Shown here: piece after piece, positions 7,608 to 15,551 of the stretch
Numbering within the stretch: the stretch's first letter is position 1
Layout of the letters: every line of letters starts with the position of its first letter
From: Clostridia bacterium
GTDB lineage: Bacteria > Bacillota > Clostridia > UBA1212 > UBA1255
Length of the DNA stretch: 45,768 nt
Direction of reading: 5' to 3'
Assembly: GCA_017613535.1 (NCBI GenBank)
Contig: JAGADO010000130.1
Span: 1-45,768 of the forward strand
Notes under the pieces: generated by a model
Database searches by the model: none
Seen by the model: the letters and a program-made list of their open reading frames with translations, nothing else
What the model was told of the DNA's origin: nothing
Translations under genes and position numbers: made by a program

Positions 7608-7636
7608 TTGACAAAACACTTTTTTTTGCACATAAT
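7608..7636 (+). promoter_or_regulatory. Sigma-A promoter for the lipoprotein gene
   Basis: TTGACA (7608-7613) and CATAAT (7631-7636) are spaced 17 bases apart. The AAGGAG ribosome binding site of the gene at 7670 lies about 20 bases farther on. Confidence 0.8.
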
Positions 7637-7669
7637 ACTTATTAATTAAAGCCAAAAAGGAGCATCGTT

Positions 7670-8617
7670 ATGAAGAAACTATTTTCGCTTATTCTTGCCT
7701 GCGTGATGATCCTGTCACTCACAGCGTGCAGCCTTTTAAAACCAAATAATCAGGATCCCGGCGGTTCTCAGAAGCCGGGCAATAATTCCGGTAACGGCGC
7801 ATATCCGAGGGTTACGTATTTTGACGGAAAAGACGGGTATAAATATGCTGCTTCGCTCCAGAACGCTCATCTGGTCTACAATTACGGTGAAGACCGCAGT
7901 GACGGAAAAGGTGTAGTCTCTTATCCGTTCGAATTTCTTAACTGCGAGGATTACCATTATCACTGCAGGTATACGCTGGTCGGATATGACGAGGCGCGCA
8001 AGGGCAATCTTTCCGAGCCTGACGAACATGTTGCCATCGTGCTTGATAACGGTAAATACGTCCTTTATGACTTTTACAGAAAACTGATCGTTGACGATTT
8101 CCCGTTCACTGAAGTTTACGAGGACAAGTATTTCCTGCCCGAGGGGCTCGGTTCGGCTGCGTTCGGCGTTTACAGGAACACGATCAAGTTTGAGGAAGAG
8201 TCGGGGAGCCGGGGCAATACCGATGTTTATTACGAAAGGGCCGAGATCAGTCCTGTAACGTCGCTGTGCGGTTCGCCGAAGGGGTTTGAGCTTACGAAGA
8301 GGTTCGTGACGCACGGACAGGCTGACCACGAATCTAAGCTTACGAGCAAAAAGTTCTTCTTCGATTCCGAAACCGAGGTCGGTCTTTACTGTGAGTTCTA
8401 TTCGGAAGATGACCCGAAAGTTAAAATGGATTCAGCTGCAGGCGAAGCGTACTACGAGTACACGAGCGAGCTTGACAGCGTGGTCGAGGTTACCGTGTAT
8501 GAGATCGGAAAGGTATCGCCTTCTGATGTTAAGGCGAAGGTAACCGAACTTATGACAGGTCATGAGTCCGAATACAGGCACGTCAGCTTCAGCGAATACA
8601 GCGACATTTTCGAGTAA
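7670..8617 (+). CDS. Secreted lipoprotein of unknown function
   Basis: The 315-residue product starts with a lipoprotein signal peptide: MKK, a hydrophobic stretch, and lipobox LTAC with the lipidated cysteine at residue 21. A Gly/Asn/Ser/Pro-rich linker (about 25-43) follows, then a mature domain rich in aromatic and acidic residues. I do not recognise a family or catalytic motif in the mature part. It should be anchored on the outer face of the cytoplasmic membrane. It is a single-gene unit with its own strong promoter and a terminator, flanked by minus-strand genes. The AAGGAG site is well placed. Confidence 0.85.
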   Translation: MKKLFSLILACVMILSLTACSLLKPNNQDPGGSQKPGNNSGNGAYPRVTYFDGKDGYKYAASLQNAHLVYNYGEDRSDGKGVVSYPFEFLNCEDYHYHCRYTLVGYDEARKGNLSEPDEHVAIVLDNGKYVLYDFYRKLIVDDFPFTEVYEDKYFLPEGLGSAAFGVYRNTIKFEEESGSRGNTDVYYERAEISPVTSLCGSPKGFELTKRFVTHGQADHESKLTSKKFFFDSETEVGLYCEFYSEDDPKVKMDSAAGEAYYEYTSELDSVVEVTVYEIGKVSPSDVKAKVTELMTGHESEYRHVSFSEYSDIFE

Positions 8618-8655
8618 TATCCGTTAATAATCAATTAGTTGACAGTTATCAAAAA

Positions 8656-8684
8656 GGTCCCGGTTTTCCGCCGGGACCTTTTTT
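8656..8684. terminator. Bidirectional rho-independent terminator
   Basis: GGTCCCGG and CCGGGACC form the stem, with T6 on the right and A5 on the left. The hairpin can thus end both the plus-strand lipoprotein gene and the convergent pyridoxal kinase gene. Confidence 0.9.
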
Positions 8685-8709
8685 ATGCGTTGTCCTAAAT
8701 CCAAAAACG

Positions 8710-9540
8710 TCAGTTTAACTGACCGATGAAGTACGGAAGCACGGGCTCGAATTTTACGCCATACCAGTGGGAAGCGTCGTCGATCGTGTTCTCGATGCAG
8801 CGAACGGTGTATTCCGCGGCAATACCGGCAGATTCATACGCTGTTTTGCCCCTGAGGTACGCTCCGACGAACGCGGCCGCGTAAACGTCTCCGGTGCCGT
8901 GGCTGCCCTTCGGGATCTTTCTGTGCTCGTAATACTGCTTGTTCTCTCCCTCCAGGACAACGACGCCCGTTGTCGCGTCGGAGTAGCTCACGCCTGTAAG
9001 GATGACCGTCTTTGCCCCGCCTTCGCGCAGTTTGGCAAGCAGTTCGTCGATGTAGCTGCTGTCATATTTTTCATTGTATTCGCAGCCGGTGAGGAAGCAC
9101 GCTTCAGTGATGTTCGGAAGGATTATGTCAGCCGAAAAAGCGAGTTTTTTCATTTCTTCGACAAAAGCGGCGTCAAATCCCGGATAAAGCTTTCCGTAGT
9201 CCGCCATAGCCGGGTCAACGATGCTCACGAACTTTTCTTTTCCGAGCGTTCTGATCATATCCATCACATAGCCGATCTGTTCCGCGCTGCCCAGATAACC
9301 GGTGTAAATGGCGTCAAACTTAATATTTTCCTTTTTCCAGTGAGCAGTGATCGCCGGAATATCGGCGGTCAGATCGCGGAAAGTGTAACCCGAAAAACCA
9401 GCCGTGTGCGTTGACAGGACCGCGGAAGGAAGAATGCACGTCTCTAATCCCGCAGCCGAAAGGATAGGCAGCGCGACTGTCAGAGAACATTGCCCGAAGC
9501 ACGAAATATCCTGTACTGTTAAAACTCTCTTGTAATCCAT
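8710..9540 (-). CDS. Pyridoxal/pyridoxine kinase (PdxK/PdxY type)
   Basis: This ribokinase-fold enzyme phosphorylates B6 vitamers to PLP or its precursors, using ATP. In the 276 residues I see the N-terminal VQDISCFGQCSLTVALPIL, the lid segment around STHTAGF, the TGYLGS motif, the VDPAMAD segment, the NITEACFLTG motif and the anion-hole/catalytic signature SHGTGDVYAAAF near 227-238 with the catalytic Asp. GGGAGGG precedes the ATG by 7 bases. It is divergent from a MocR-type regulator gene 135 bp away, an arrangement known for PdxR and B6 genes. Distinguishing PdxK from PdxY is not possible by eye. Confidence 0.88.
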   Translation of the reverse strand: MDYKRVLTVQDISCFGQCSLTVALPILSAAGLETCILPSAVLSTHTAGFSGYTFRDLTADIPAITAHWKKENIKFDAIYTGYLGSAEQIGYVMDMIRTLGKEKFVSIVDPAMADYGKLYPGFDAAFVEEMKKLAFSADIILPNITEACFLTGCEYNEKYDSSYIDELLAKLREGGAKTVILTGVSYSDATTGVVVLEGENKQYYEHRKIPKGSHGTGDVYAAAFVGAYLRGKTAYESAGIAAEYTVRCIENTIDDASHWYGVKFEPVLPYFIGQLN

Positions 9541-9564
9541 TTTCGAACCCTCCCTGAAACTGAC

Positions 9565-9593
9565 TTGACTTGGTTCAAAAGAAAGTTTATACT
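9565..9593 (+). promoter_or_regulatory. Sigma-A promoter for the MocR-like gene
   Basis: TTGACT (9565-9570) and TATACT (9588-9593) are 17 bases apart in the divergent intergenic region. Confidence 0.7.
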
Positions 9594-9597
9594 AACT

Positions 9598-9643
9598 CTG
9601 GTCATATTAAAATAACCAGTTCTGTATATTTTTATAAGACCAG
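9598..9643. promoter_or_regulatory. Candidate MocR operator cluster
   Basis: CTGGT at 9598-9602 faces ACCAG at 9615-9619, forming an imperfect palindrome, and a further ACCAG lies at 9639-9643, 24 bases on. Repeats about two helical turns apart near divergent B6-gene promoters fit the usual site layout of MocR/PdxR regulators, but the five-base units are short and could be chance. Confidence 0.3.
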
Positions 9644-9675
9644 ATTGAAGCGAAAGCAGACGGGCGGGACGCGCG

Positions 9676-10806
9676 ATGGAAAACAAAAATATAACAGAAA
9701 GTGAAAATATGCTCAAAAAAGCAGAGCCTAAATATCTGAAACTGTACAGAACGATTGCGGGAGATATTGCCGCCGGAGTGTATAAGACCGGGGACAAGCT
9801 TCCGTCCAAGCGTACGCTGTCGGACAAATACAGTCTGAGCCTTGTCACCGTCGAACATGCGCTCGAAGCGCTTTCAGACGAAGGGTACGTCACACCGGTC
9901 GAGCGCAAAGGCTATTTCGTATCGTATACGGGCTCGCAGGGTCAATATTCTCTCCCTGCTTCCGGGAACCGTTTACATCCGGCCGAACCGATGCGCGCCG
10001 AAGAACTGCCGGGACCGGCTTTCCCGTTCAGCGCGTGGGCAAAGACGGTCAGGCAGACTTTGAGCGAGCGCCAGCGAAAAATTTTCGAGCGCTCTCCGAA
10101 CCAGGGGCACGAAGAACTCAGAACGGCCCTTTCGGAATTCCTTGCCAGAAGCCGAAATATACGCTGCTCCGCCGGGCAGATCGTCGTCGGTTCCGGCTCT
10201 GCCTACCTGTATGAGAGGCTCATCCAGACGCTCGGCAGAGAACGGATATACGCAATAGAATCGCCTTCGTACCATATGATCGAGCGCGTTTACAGTGCCG
10301 GAAACGTCAGTTACGAGATGCTGAAGATCGGGCAGGACGGAATACTGACAAGCGAACTGGAAAGGTCCCGCGCATCGGTGCTCCACATTACTCCGTACAG
10401 AAGTTTCCCGTCCGGCGTGACCGCGCAGGCGGGCAAGCGCGCAGAATATCTTTCGTGGGCGTCAATTCCGGGCCGCTTCATAATCGAGGATGACGTCGAA
10501 TCCGAATTCACGATCCTTAACAACACGTTCGATCCTCTGTTCACGCTTTCGGAGGACGGCAACGTCATCTATATGAACTCTTTTTCCGTCACGCTTTCCC
10601 CCGCCCTGAGGATATCGTATATGATCCTCCCGGAAAAAATAATTGACAAGTATAAAGAAAAAGCCGGATTCTACCCTTGCCCGGTTCCGACTTTTGAACA
10701 ACTTATTCTGGCCGGTTTTATTAACTCCGGCGAATTTGAAAGGTATATAAACAGGGTGCGCAGAGAAAAGAGAGCATCGGCGCGCGGTACTCACAGCACT
10801 TTGTAG
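9676..10806 (+). CDS. Degenerate, C-terminally truncated MocR/PdxR-type regulator
   Basis: MocR proteins fuse a GntR winged helix to a fold-type I aminotransferase domain that senses PLP. Residues about 15-80 are the GntR HTH ([29 protein letters not shown]). The remainder aligns with the aminotransferase domain ([26 protein letters not shown]). Three oddities stand out. The expected PLP lysine in the FSKTL motif is valine (FSVTL, codon GTC). The tyrosine of the usual EDDYDSEF motif is also valine. And the protein stops at 376 residues where the family usually has 460-480, ending just after [11 protein letters not shown] in an unrelated tail that overlaps the 3' end of convergent copA. DNA binding may survive; PLP sensing probably does not. 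It may be a decaying pseudogene or a repurposed regulator. Confidence 0.75.
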   Translation: MENKNITESENMLKKAEPKYLKLYRTIAGDIAAGVYKTGDKLPSKRTLSDKYSLSLVTVEHALEALSDEGYVTPVERKGYFVSYTGSQGQYSLPASGNRLHPAEPMRAEELPGPAFPFSAWAKTVRQTLSERQRKIFERSPNQGHEELRTALSEFLARSRNIRCSAGQIVVGSGSAYLYERLIQTLGRERIYAIESPSYHMIERVYSAGNVSYEMLKIGQDGILTSELERSRASVLHITPYRSFPSGVTAQAGKRAEYLSWASIPGRFIIEDDVESEFTILNNTFDPLFTLSEDGNVIYMNSFSVTLSPALRISYMILPEKIIDKYKEKAGFYPCPVPTFEQLILAGFINSGEFERYINRVRREKRASARGTHSTL

Positions 10807-10991
10807 CCCTGGTCCTCGATCGTCTTTTTAAGAACTTCGTCAGATACTTCGCCGTTAAGAACAACGACGCACTCGTTCTTTTCGTGGTCGGGAGCGGCGC
10901 TGACAACGCCCTCGAGCGCTTCAAGTGCTTTCTTTACTCTCGCTTCGCAATGCATGCACATCATGCCTTCAACTTTAAGCGTCTTTGTCAT
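10791..10991 (-). CDS. Possible internally initiated CopZ-like copper chaperone
   Basis: The last 66 codons of copA begin with ATG (10989-10991) preceded at 9 bases by GGAGGAG (11001-11007), as strong a ribosome binding site as any in the window. Translation from it would give a 66-residue HMA protein ([15 protein letters not shown] onward), close to the 68-70 residues of a standalone CopZ, which carries Cu(I) to CopA and its regulator. It is in frame with copA, so one message could give CopA-CopZ and free CopZ. Whether the site is used cannot be seen from sequence. Confidence 0.5.
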   Translation of the reverse strand: MTKTLKVEGMMCMHCEARVKKALEALEGVVSAAPDHEKNECVVVLNGEVSDEVLKKTIEDQGYKVL

Positions 10992-13298
10992 TTCTGTTTT
11001 CTCCTCCGATTTATGATCCTTCTTTTTCCCGTGAATGTTTACAAGGTTCAGTCTGAGCGCGTTCATACATACGCAGAAGCTTGAGAGGCTCATCGCCAGA
11101 GCTCCGTATTCCGGCTTCAGCACAAGTCCGAAAAGACCTGCCGCCATCGGAATGCACACGATGTTATATATAAACGCCCAGAAAAGGTTTTCATAAATAT
11201 TCAGTATGACTTTCCTGCTGAGCCTCACGGCTGCGGCAACGTCCGACAGCCTGCTTTTAACGATCACGATGTCTGCCGCGTCGATCGCGACATCAGCCCC
11301 CGCCCCTATCGCGAGCCCGACGTCCGCCGAAGCAAGCGCGGGAGCATCATTGATCCCGTCACCCACCATCGCCGTTCTCCCGCGCTCCTTAAGCCGCGCG
11401 ACAGCCTCAGCCTTTCCGTCAGGCCGCACGCCGGCGATCACTTCATCAACACCCGCCAGCCTGCCCACCGCCGCGGCAGTCCGGGAATTGTCCCCGGTCA
11501 GCATCACAACGGACATCTTAAGCTCTTTAAGATCAGCCACAGCATCCGCTGAATCCTCCCTCACGGTATCCTCTGTACAAATGAAGCCCAGGACCTTACC
11601 GTCCGCAGCAAACACGAGCGGCGTGCGCCCTTCGCGCGCCTCCCTTTCAGCCGCCTCCTTAAGCGCGTCGCTCAGACCAAACTCCCCGTCCATAAAAGCA
11701 ACGCTCCCGCCCGTAATCAGGCGGCCCCCGTCGACCGCCGCGCTCAGGCCGCTTCCCGGGAGCACGCGAAACTCGGACACTCCCGGGAACCCGATGCCTC
11801 GCTCGCGCGCATAAGCCACGACCGCATTCCCCAGAGGATGCTCGCTTCCGGCCTCGGCAGCGGCTGCAAGCCTTAAAAGCTCATCGCCGCTGACACCTTC
11901 CTCCGGAAATACCCCCGTAACGGAAGGCTCGCCGCTCGTAATAGTCCCTGTCTTATCAAGCGCTGCGATCTTCGTCCTGCCGAGTATCTCCAGCGACGAA
12001 GCCGTTTTATACAAAATTCCGTTTCTGGCTCCGACGCCGCTTCCGACCATGATAGCGACCGGCGTCGCAAGCCCTAAGGCACACGGGCAGCTTATAACAA
12101 GGACCGTTATAGCCCTTGCCACAGCGAAAGAGAACGTTTTTCCTGCTATCATCCAGAGTGCGAGCGTAAGCAGCGCGATCGCGATGACGACAGGCACGAA
12201 AACGCCGGCGACCTTGTCCGCGATCCTCGCTAAAGGCGCCTTAGTGGCTGCCGCGTCAGAAACCATTTTTATGATCTGGTTCAGCGTAGTATCTTCACCG
12301 ACGCGCACTGCTCTGCATTTCATATAGCCCGAGACATTGACCGTAGCCGTATAAACATTGTCCCCCGGAAGCTTATCTACGGGGACGCTTTCGCCTGTCA
12401 GTGCCGATTCGTCAACGCTTCCCCCGCCTTCCGTGACTTCCCCGTCTGCCGGGAATTTATCTCCCGGTCTGACTACGAAAATATCTCCGGCTTTTATTTT
12501 CTCTGCTTCTATCTCGCGCTCTATTCCGTCTTCGATGATCACGGCTTTCGCGGGAGACAGTTTAAACAGTCCTTTAAGCGCGCTGGTCGTGCGCCCTTTC
12601 GATTTGGCTTCCAGAAGTTTACCGATGGTGATCAGCGTCAGTATCATCGCGGCCGATTCGAAATACATATCCGGGTGGTTCATCGCGTGCTCTGCACCGG
12701 AAGCATTTCTCCCTGCGGCGGTTATGAGCAGTACAGCGACAGAATATACAAAAGCAGTCCCCGAGCCCATCGCCACGAGCGTATCCATATTAGGCCCGCC
12801 GTGGAAAAGCGCTTTGGATCCGCTCACAAAAAACTTTCTGTTAATGAGCATTACGATTGCGGCAAGGATCATCTGGACGATCCCCATGAATACCGGGTCG
12901 TCGAACGCAGACGGCAGCGGCCAGTTCCACATCATATGGCCCATCGAACAATACATGAGTATGAGCAGTACTGTAACGGACGCGATGAGTCTCCGGACAA
13001 GCGCAGGACTTTCGCGGTCGCGAAGCGCCTCTTCCCTGGGATCGGTCACGGAACTTCCGGCGTTTTCGCCCGATCTGTTTTCTGCGGCTCTGCTTCCAGG
13101 CACGTTCAGGCTGGCTCCGTATCCCGCGGCTTCTACGGCGGCAATAACGCTTTCTTCGGACGCTTCTCCCTCCACGCCCATAATATTAGTAAGCAGACTG
13201 ACAGAACAGGAAGTGACCCCCTCCACTCCGGAGACGGCCTTCTCGACTCTCGCGCTGCATGCGGCGCAGCTCATTCCTGTTACTGTGTACTGTTTCAT
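10791..13298 (-). CDS. copA: Copper-exporting P1B ATPase CopA with C-terminal CopZ-like domain
   Basis: CopA pumps Cu(I) out of the cytoplasm. The 835 residues comprise an N-terminal HMA domain with metal motif CAAC (11-14), membrane segments from about 104, TGES (301-304), the Cu(I)-specific CPC motif (404-406), the phosphorylated DKTG (D448), SEHPLG and GDGINDAP. After the last membrane helices comes a short charged linker ([12 protein letters not shown]), then a second HMA domain with CMHC, unusual in being C-terminal and very like a free CopZ chaperone. An internal GGAGGAG and in-frame ATG precede that domain. AAGGAT precedes the gene start. It is 30 bp downstream of a hydroxyacid dehydrogenase gene on the same strand. 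Confidence 0.95.
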   Translation of the reverse strand: MKQYTVTGMSCAACSARVEKAVSGVEGVTSCSVSLLTNIMGVEGEASEESVIAAVEAAGYGASLNVPGSRAAENRSGENAGSSVTDPREEALRDRESPALVRRLIASVTVLLILMYCSMGHMMWNWPLPSAFDDPVFMGIVQMILAAIVMLINRKFFVSGSKALFHGGPNMDTLVAMGSGTAFVYSVAVLLITAAGRNASGAEHAMNHPDMYFESAAMILTLITIGKLLEAKSKGRTTSALKGLFKLSPAKAVIIEDGIEREIEAEKIKAGDIFVVRPGDKFPADGEVTEGGGSVDESALTGESVPVDKLPGDNVYTATVNVSGYMKCRAVRVGEDTTLNQIIKMVSDAAATKAPLARIADKVAGVFVPVVIAIALLTLALWMIAGKTFSFAVARAITVLVISCPCALGLATPVAIMVGSGVGARNGILYKTASSLEILGRTKIAALDKTGTITSGEPSVTGVFPEEGVSGDELLRLAAAAEAGSEHPLGNAVVAYARERGIGFPGVSEFRVLPGSGLSAAVDGGRLITGGSVAFMDGEFGLSDALKEAAEREAREGRTPLVFAADGKVLGFICTEDTVREDSADAVADLKELKMSVVMLTGDNSRTAAAVGRLAGVDEVIAGVRPDGKAEAVARLKERGRTAMVGDGINDAPALASADVGLAIGAGADVAIDAADIVIVKSRLSDVAAAVRLSRKVILNIYENLFWAFIYNIVCIPMAAGLFGLVLKPEYGALAMSLSSFCVCMNALRLNLVNIHGKKKDHKSEEKTEMTKTLKVEGMMCMHCEARVKKALEALEGVVSAAPDHEKNECVVVLNGEVSDEVLKKTIEDQGYKVL
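11001..11007 (-). promoter_or_regulatory. Internal ribosome binding site within copA
   Basis: GGAGGAG inside the copA coding sequence, 9 bases before an in-frame ATG. It encodes part of the linker, where sequence constraint should be low, so its retention is notable. Confidence 0.55.
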
Positions 13299-13328
13299 AA
13301 AAAAGATCCTTCGTTATCTGAGCAAAGC

Positions 13329-14327
13329 TTATGCCATCGTTTCAAGCATCGCTGCTGTCACTTCACATGAAAGTGCTCCGCCGTATTCGAGTGCGCGGAA
13401 TTCGGCAAGCATATACTCTCCCATCCTCTGCACTTCGTTTCCGGAGCTTCCGGCCATATGAGGCGTCAATATCACGTTCGGCATAGAGTAGAATAAATGG
13501 CCTTTTTCGGGCGGTTCGGGCCAGGTGACGTCAAGTATCGCGACAATGTCCTTCCTCGCCTCCAGGACGCTTACAAGGCCTTTTTCATCAATCTGAGCGC
13601 CCCTGCCCGTGTTTATGAACGTGGAATACTTCGGAAGCATGGCGAACAGTTCTCCGGTAAGCATCCCTTTCGTCGATGCGTTGTTCGCAGTATGGTTCGA
13701 GATCGTCCTGCATGTCGTGAACAGTTCACCGAGTGTCTGAACTTTTTTCGCGCCGTACTCTGCCGCACGTTCTTCGGTTATAAACGGGTCATACACCATC
13801 AGATCAAGCCTGTGCTCCGAAAGCTTCTTTATGACACCGCTACCGATGGCTCCTGCGCCGATGATACCTACGGGGCACCCGAAGTTACCGGGGAAATTTG
13901 CAAAAGCTTTTCTGGCTTCATCGTACGACTGAACGTCTCCGTGAGCGCGCGAATGGAAGAAACCTTTATTCGCGAGGAGTATCTGGGAACAAGCGTATTC
14001 GATGACAGGAACGGCATTAGCCTTCCAAGCGCTGAAAAGTTTTATCCCTCTCGCTAAAACAGGTCTTGCAAAGCTCTGCACCGATCCGGCCCCGTAAAAT
14101 ATGGCTTTAAGGTCCGGAAATGCCGAAGAAAGGGTCTCCTCGCTCATCGGCGGAAACCCCCACGTCGTAAAAATATATCTGACGCCGGAAAAATCGGTGT
14201 CTCCTATGTCGCCTGATCCGAATATTTTATCTGTCCGCAGCCCGGCTTCTTTTTCGAGCGCCGCGGTAACTTCCGCGGAGTATACGCGCCTGATCTGATA
14301 CGGATCTCCGAAAAAAACCGATCTCAT
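13329..14327 (-). CDS. D-isomer-specific 2-hydroxyacid dehydrogenase family protein
   Basis: This 332-residue protein has the two-domain layout of NAD-dependent 2-hydroxyacid dehydrogenases. The Rossmann nucleotide motif GIIGAGAIGSGV lies near 155-166. An INTGRGAQIDEKGL segment, the conserved arginine-containing stretch of the family, follows. DVTWPEPPEKGHLFYSMPNVILTPHMAGSS holds the catalytic Glu/His region. The start is the ATG at 14325-14327, since AAGGGAG lies 10 bases before it and the upstream in-frame GTG precedes that site. The substrate is not evident; the distant N-terminal half argues against an assignment to SerA. It sits between an ImmA-like gene and copA on the same strand. Confidence 0.85.
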   Translation of the reverse strand: MRSVFFGDPYQIRRVYSAEVTAALEKEAGLRTDKIFGSGDIGDTDFSGVRYIFTTWGFPPMSEETLSSAFPDLKAIFYGAGSVQSFARPVLARGIKLFSAWKANAVPVIEYACSQILLANKGFFHSRAHGDVQSYDEARKAFANFPGNFGCPVGIIGAGAIGSGVIKKLSEHRLDLMVYDPFITEERAAEYGAKKVQTLGELFTTCRTISNHTANNASTKGMLTGELFAMLPKYSTFINTGRGAQIDEKGLVSVLEARKDIVAILDVTWPEPPEKGHLFYSMPNVILTPHMAGSSGNEVQRMGEYMLAEFRALEYGGALSCEVTAAMLETMA

Positions 14328-14354
14328 AGTGTTCCGGCTCCCTTGCACAAAAAA

Positions 14355-14861
14355 TCAGTATTTGAGAAAGTCCGCCTTGTGTTCGAACGCGGTGATGCGA
14401 TAGCCTCTGTTCTTAAGCATCCTGCTCTTTAATATTACCATGTTCGGATCGGTATTCAGCTTTTTCGCTATATGATCGACACTGTCGCCTTCACGGGCAA
14501 GTTCAAGAAACTCTCCGTCATCGATAAGCAGTGCTGCGGCGAATCTGTTCGCTTCGAGTTCCGTTCTGTCGGTCAGATCGACGACTTCCGAGTCCTGTAT
14601 AAAGCTGTATTTAGCCTGTTCTCTGTGCAGCTGGTCATGGCCCAGTTCGTGAGCACACACGAGCCTGCGCATATGTTTATCCAGTCTGTCGCTCAGGACG
14701 ATATATCTGTTTCTCTTTATGTAGACGTACATCCCTTTAAGAGAACCTATATCGTCCGTCTGCACCGTGATGCCCAGGCACTCGCACAGTTCAAACGGAT
14801 CCGACGTGTAAAACTTTTTAGTCAGAGCGATCGCTTTTTGTTCGATATAGTCAATAGCCAA
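14355..14861 (-). CDS. ImmA/IrrE-family metallopeptidase
   Basis: A 168-residue protein with the zinc-peptidase motif HELGH (in CAHELGHDQLHRE, near 74-86) and a downstream ELEANRFAAALLI segment supplying the third ligand region. ImmA/IrrE proteases cleave or inactivate partner XRE-type repressors, as in ICEBs1 and in Deinococcus IrrE/DdrO. Here an XRE gene lies immediately upstream, the usual pairing. I chose the TTG at 14859-14861: a GGAGGTG lies 6 bases before it, whereas an ATG 13 codons upstream has no such site and adds a non-family extension. No phage or conjugative genes are nearby, so this is probably a chromosomal regulatory pair. Confidence 0.88.
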   Translation of the reverse strand: MAIDYIEQKAIALTKKFYTSDPFELCECLGITVQTDDIGSLKGMYVYIKRNRYIVLSDRLDKHMRRLVCAHELGHDQLHREQAKYSFIQDSEVVDLTDRTELEANRFAAALLIDDGEFLELAREGDSVDHIAKKLNTDPNMVILKSRMLKNRGYRITAFEHKADFLKY

Positions 14862-14922
14862 AAAATCACCTCCGGCGGAAGCTCGCCGGTATTTTATCAT
14901 TTATCTGCGCTGAAGACAAGCA

Positions 14923-14943
14923 CTCCCGCCTTTCCGGCGGGAG
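14923..14943. promoter_or_regulatory. Stable hairpin between xre and immA genes
   Basis: CTCCCGCC and GGCGGGAG (8 bp, 5-base loop) lie in the intergenic space. Without a U run on the minus strand it is not a clear terminator; it may protect or process the message and set unequal expression of the two genes. Confidence 0.5.
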
Positions 14944-15015
14944 AAAACGATGCAGTCTCCGCAAATGCGCCCGGACTTTCTGTTCCGGCGCCGCGGCCGT
15001 TTAAAACGGATAACT

Positions 15016-15417
15016 TCAGTCGCTGTTTTTACCGTATTTTGCTCTGTTCTTTTCTTTTGAATCCCAGTACAGTTCGTTAAGTTTGCGGATGACCTTATCC
15101 TTATCCTCTTCGCTCAGGCTGCCGCCGGCGAACATGGCGCCTGCGCTCGCCAGGAGTCTGGACACATCCTGCGCGGCTGAGTTTCCGCCGCGTTCGGCCG
15201 CTTCCTGCACGTATCTGTCTTCGTCGGTAAACAGATAATCTACAGGCGTATTGAAGATATCTGCGAAGCGGGCGATTATCTCCGTCTGCTTCGGATAGCA
15301 TCTCCCCTGCTCGTAATTTATGATAGTCCTTTTAGTAACGTCGGCAAGCTCCGCAAGCTTTTCCTGTGTGTATCCGCGTCCGACGCGCAATTCCTTAAGT
15401 TTTTCTCCGAACATCAT
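15016..15417 (-). CDS. XRE-family transcriptional regulator
   Basis: A 133-residue DNA-binding protein. Residues 1-65 form a Cro/CI-type HTH (FGEKLKELRVGRGYTQEKLAELADVTKRTIINYEQG, then a VDYLF helix end). The C-terminal half is charged and helical (LSEEDKDKVIRKLNELYWDSKEKNRAKYG) and probably mediates dimerisation. The start is the second-position ATG at 15415-15417, 7-8 bases after GGAGGTT; the longer reading frame upstream crosses the promoter. Its promoter is overlaid by GTGAAA/TTTCAC half-sites, so autoregulation is likely. The ImmA-like protease downstream is its probable antagonist. Target genes beyond its own operon are unknown. Confidence 0.9.
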   Translation of the reverse strand: MMFGEKLKELRVGRGYTQEKLAELADVTKRTIINYEQGRCYPKQTEIIARFADIFNTPVDYLFTDEDRYVQEAAERGGNSAAQDVSRLLASAGAMFAGGSLSEEDKDKVIRKLNELYWDSKEKNRAKYGKNSD

Positions 15418-15442
15418 GGCAATAACCTCCGCGCATATTGTG

Positions 15443-15481
15443 GTGAAACGAATTTCACTAATATTATGCACCAAGTTTCAC
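15443..15481. promoter_or_regulatory. Operator sites for the XRE regulator
   Basis: A perfect inverted repeat GTGAAA-CGAA-TTTCAC spans 15443-15458, downstream of the -10 box. A third half-site, GTTTCAC, lies at 15475-15481 inside the -35/-10 spacer. Binding at either would block the promoter. Confidence 0.6.
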
Positions 15482-15491
15482 ACGTTGTCAA
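15463..15491 (-). promoter_or_regulatory. Sigma-A promoter for the xre-immA-hdh-copA cluster
   Basis: On the minus strand TTGACA (15486-15491) and CATAAT (15463-15468) are separated by 17 bases. No other strong promoter was seen before copA, so it may drive the whole four-gene set. Confidence 0.8.
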
Positions 15492-15551
15492 CAGCTTTTT
15501 TTGATTTTTCAAAATTTTTTTGCCGCTGACTCGGATCATGCTCCCAAACCG

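Noticed and set aside
9541-9675. Riboswitch upstream of the pyridoxal kinase
   Set aside because: The divergent gap is 135 bases, occupied by promoters and CTGGT-type repeats; no known B6-related aptamer was recognised.
12358-13461. Plus-strand frame opposite copA
   Set aside because: Ser/Thr/Pro-rich shadow of the copA transmembrane region with no initiation signal.
14355-15417. XRE/ImmA pair as the edge of a prophage or integrative element
   Set aside because: No integrase, excisionase, structural or conjugation gene and no attachment-site repeat was seen around it.
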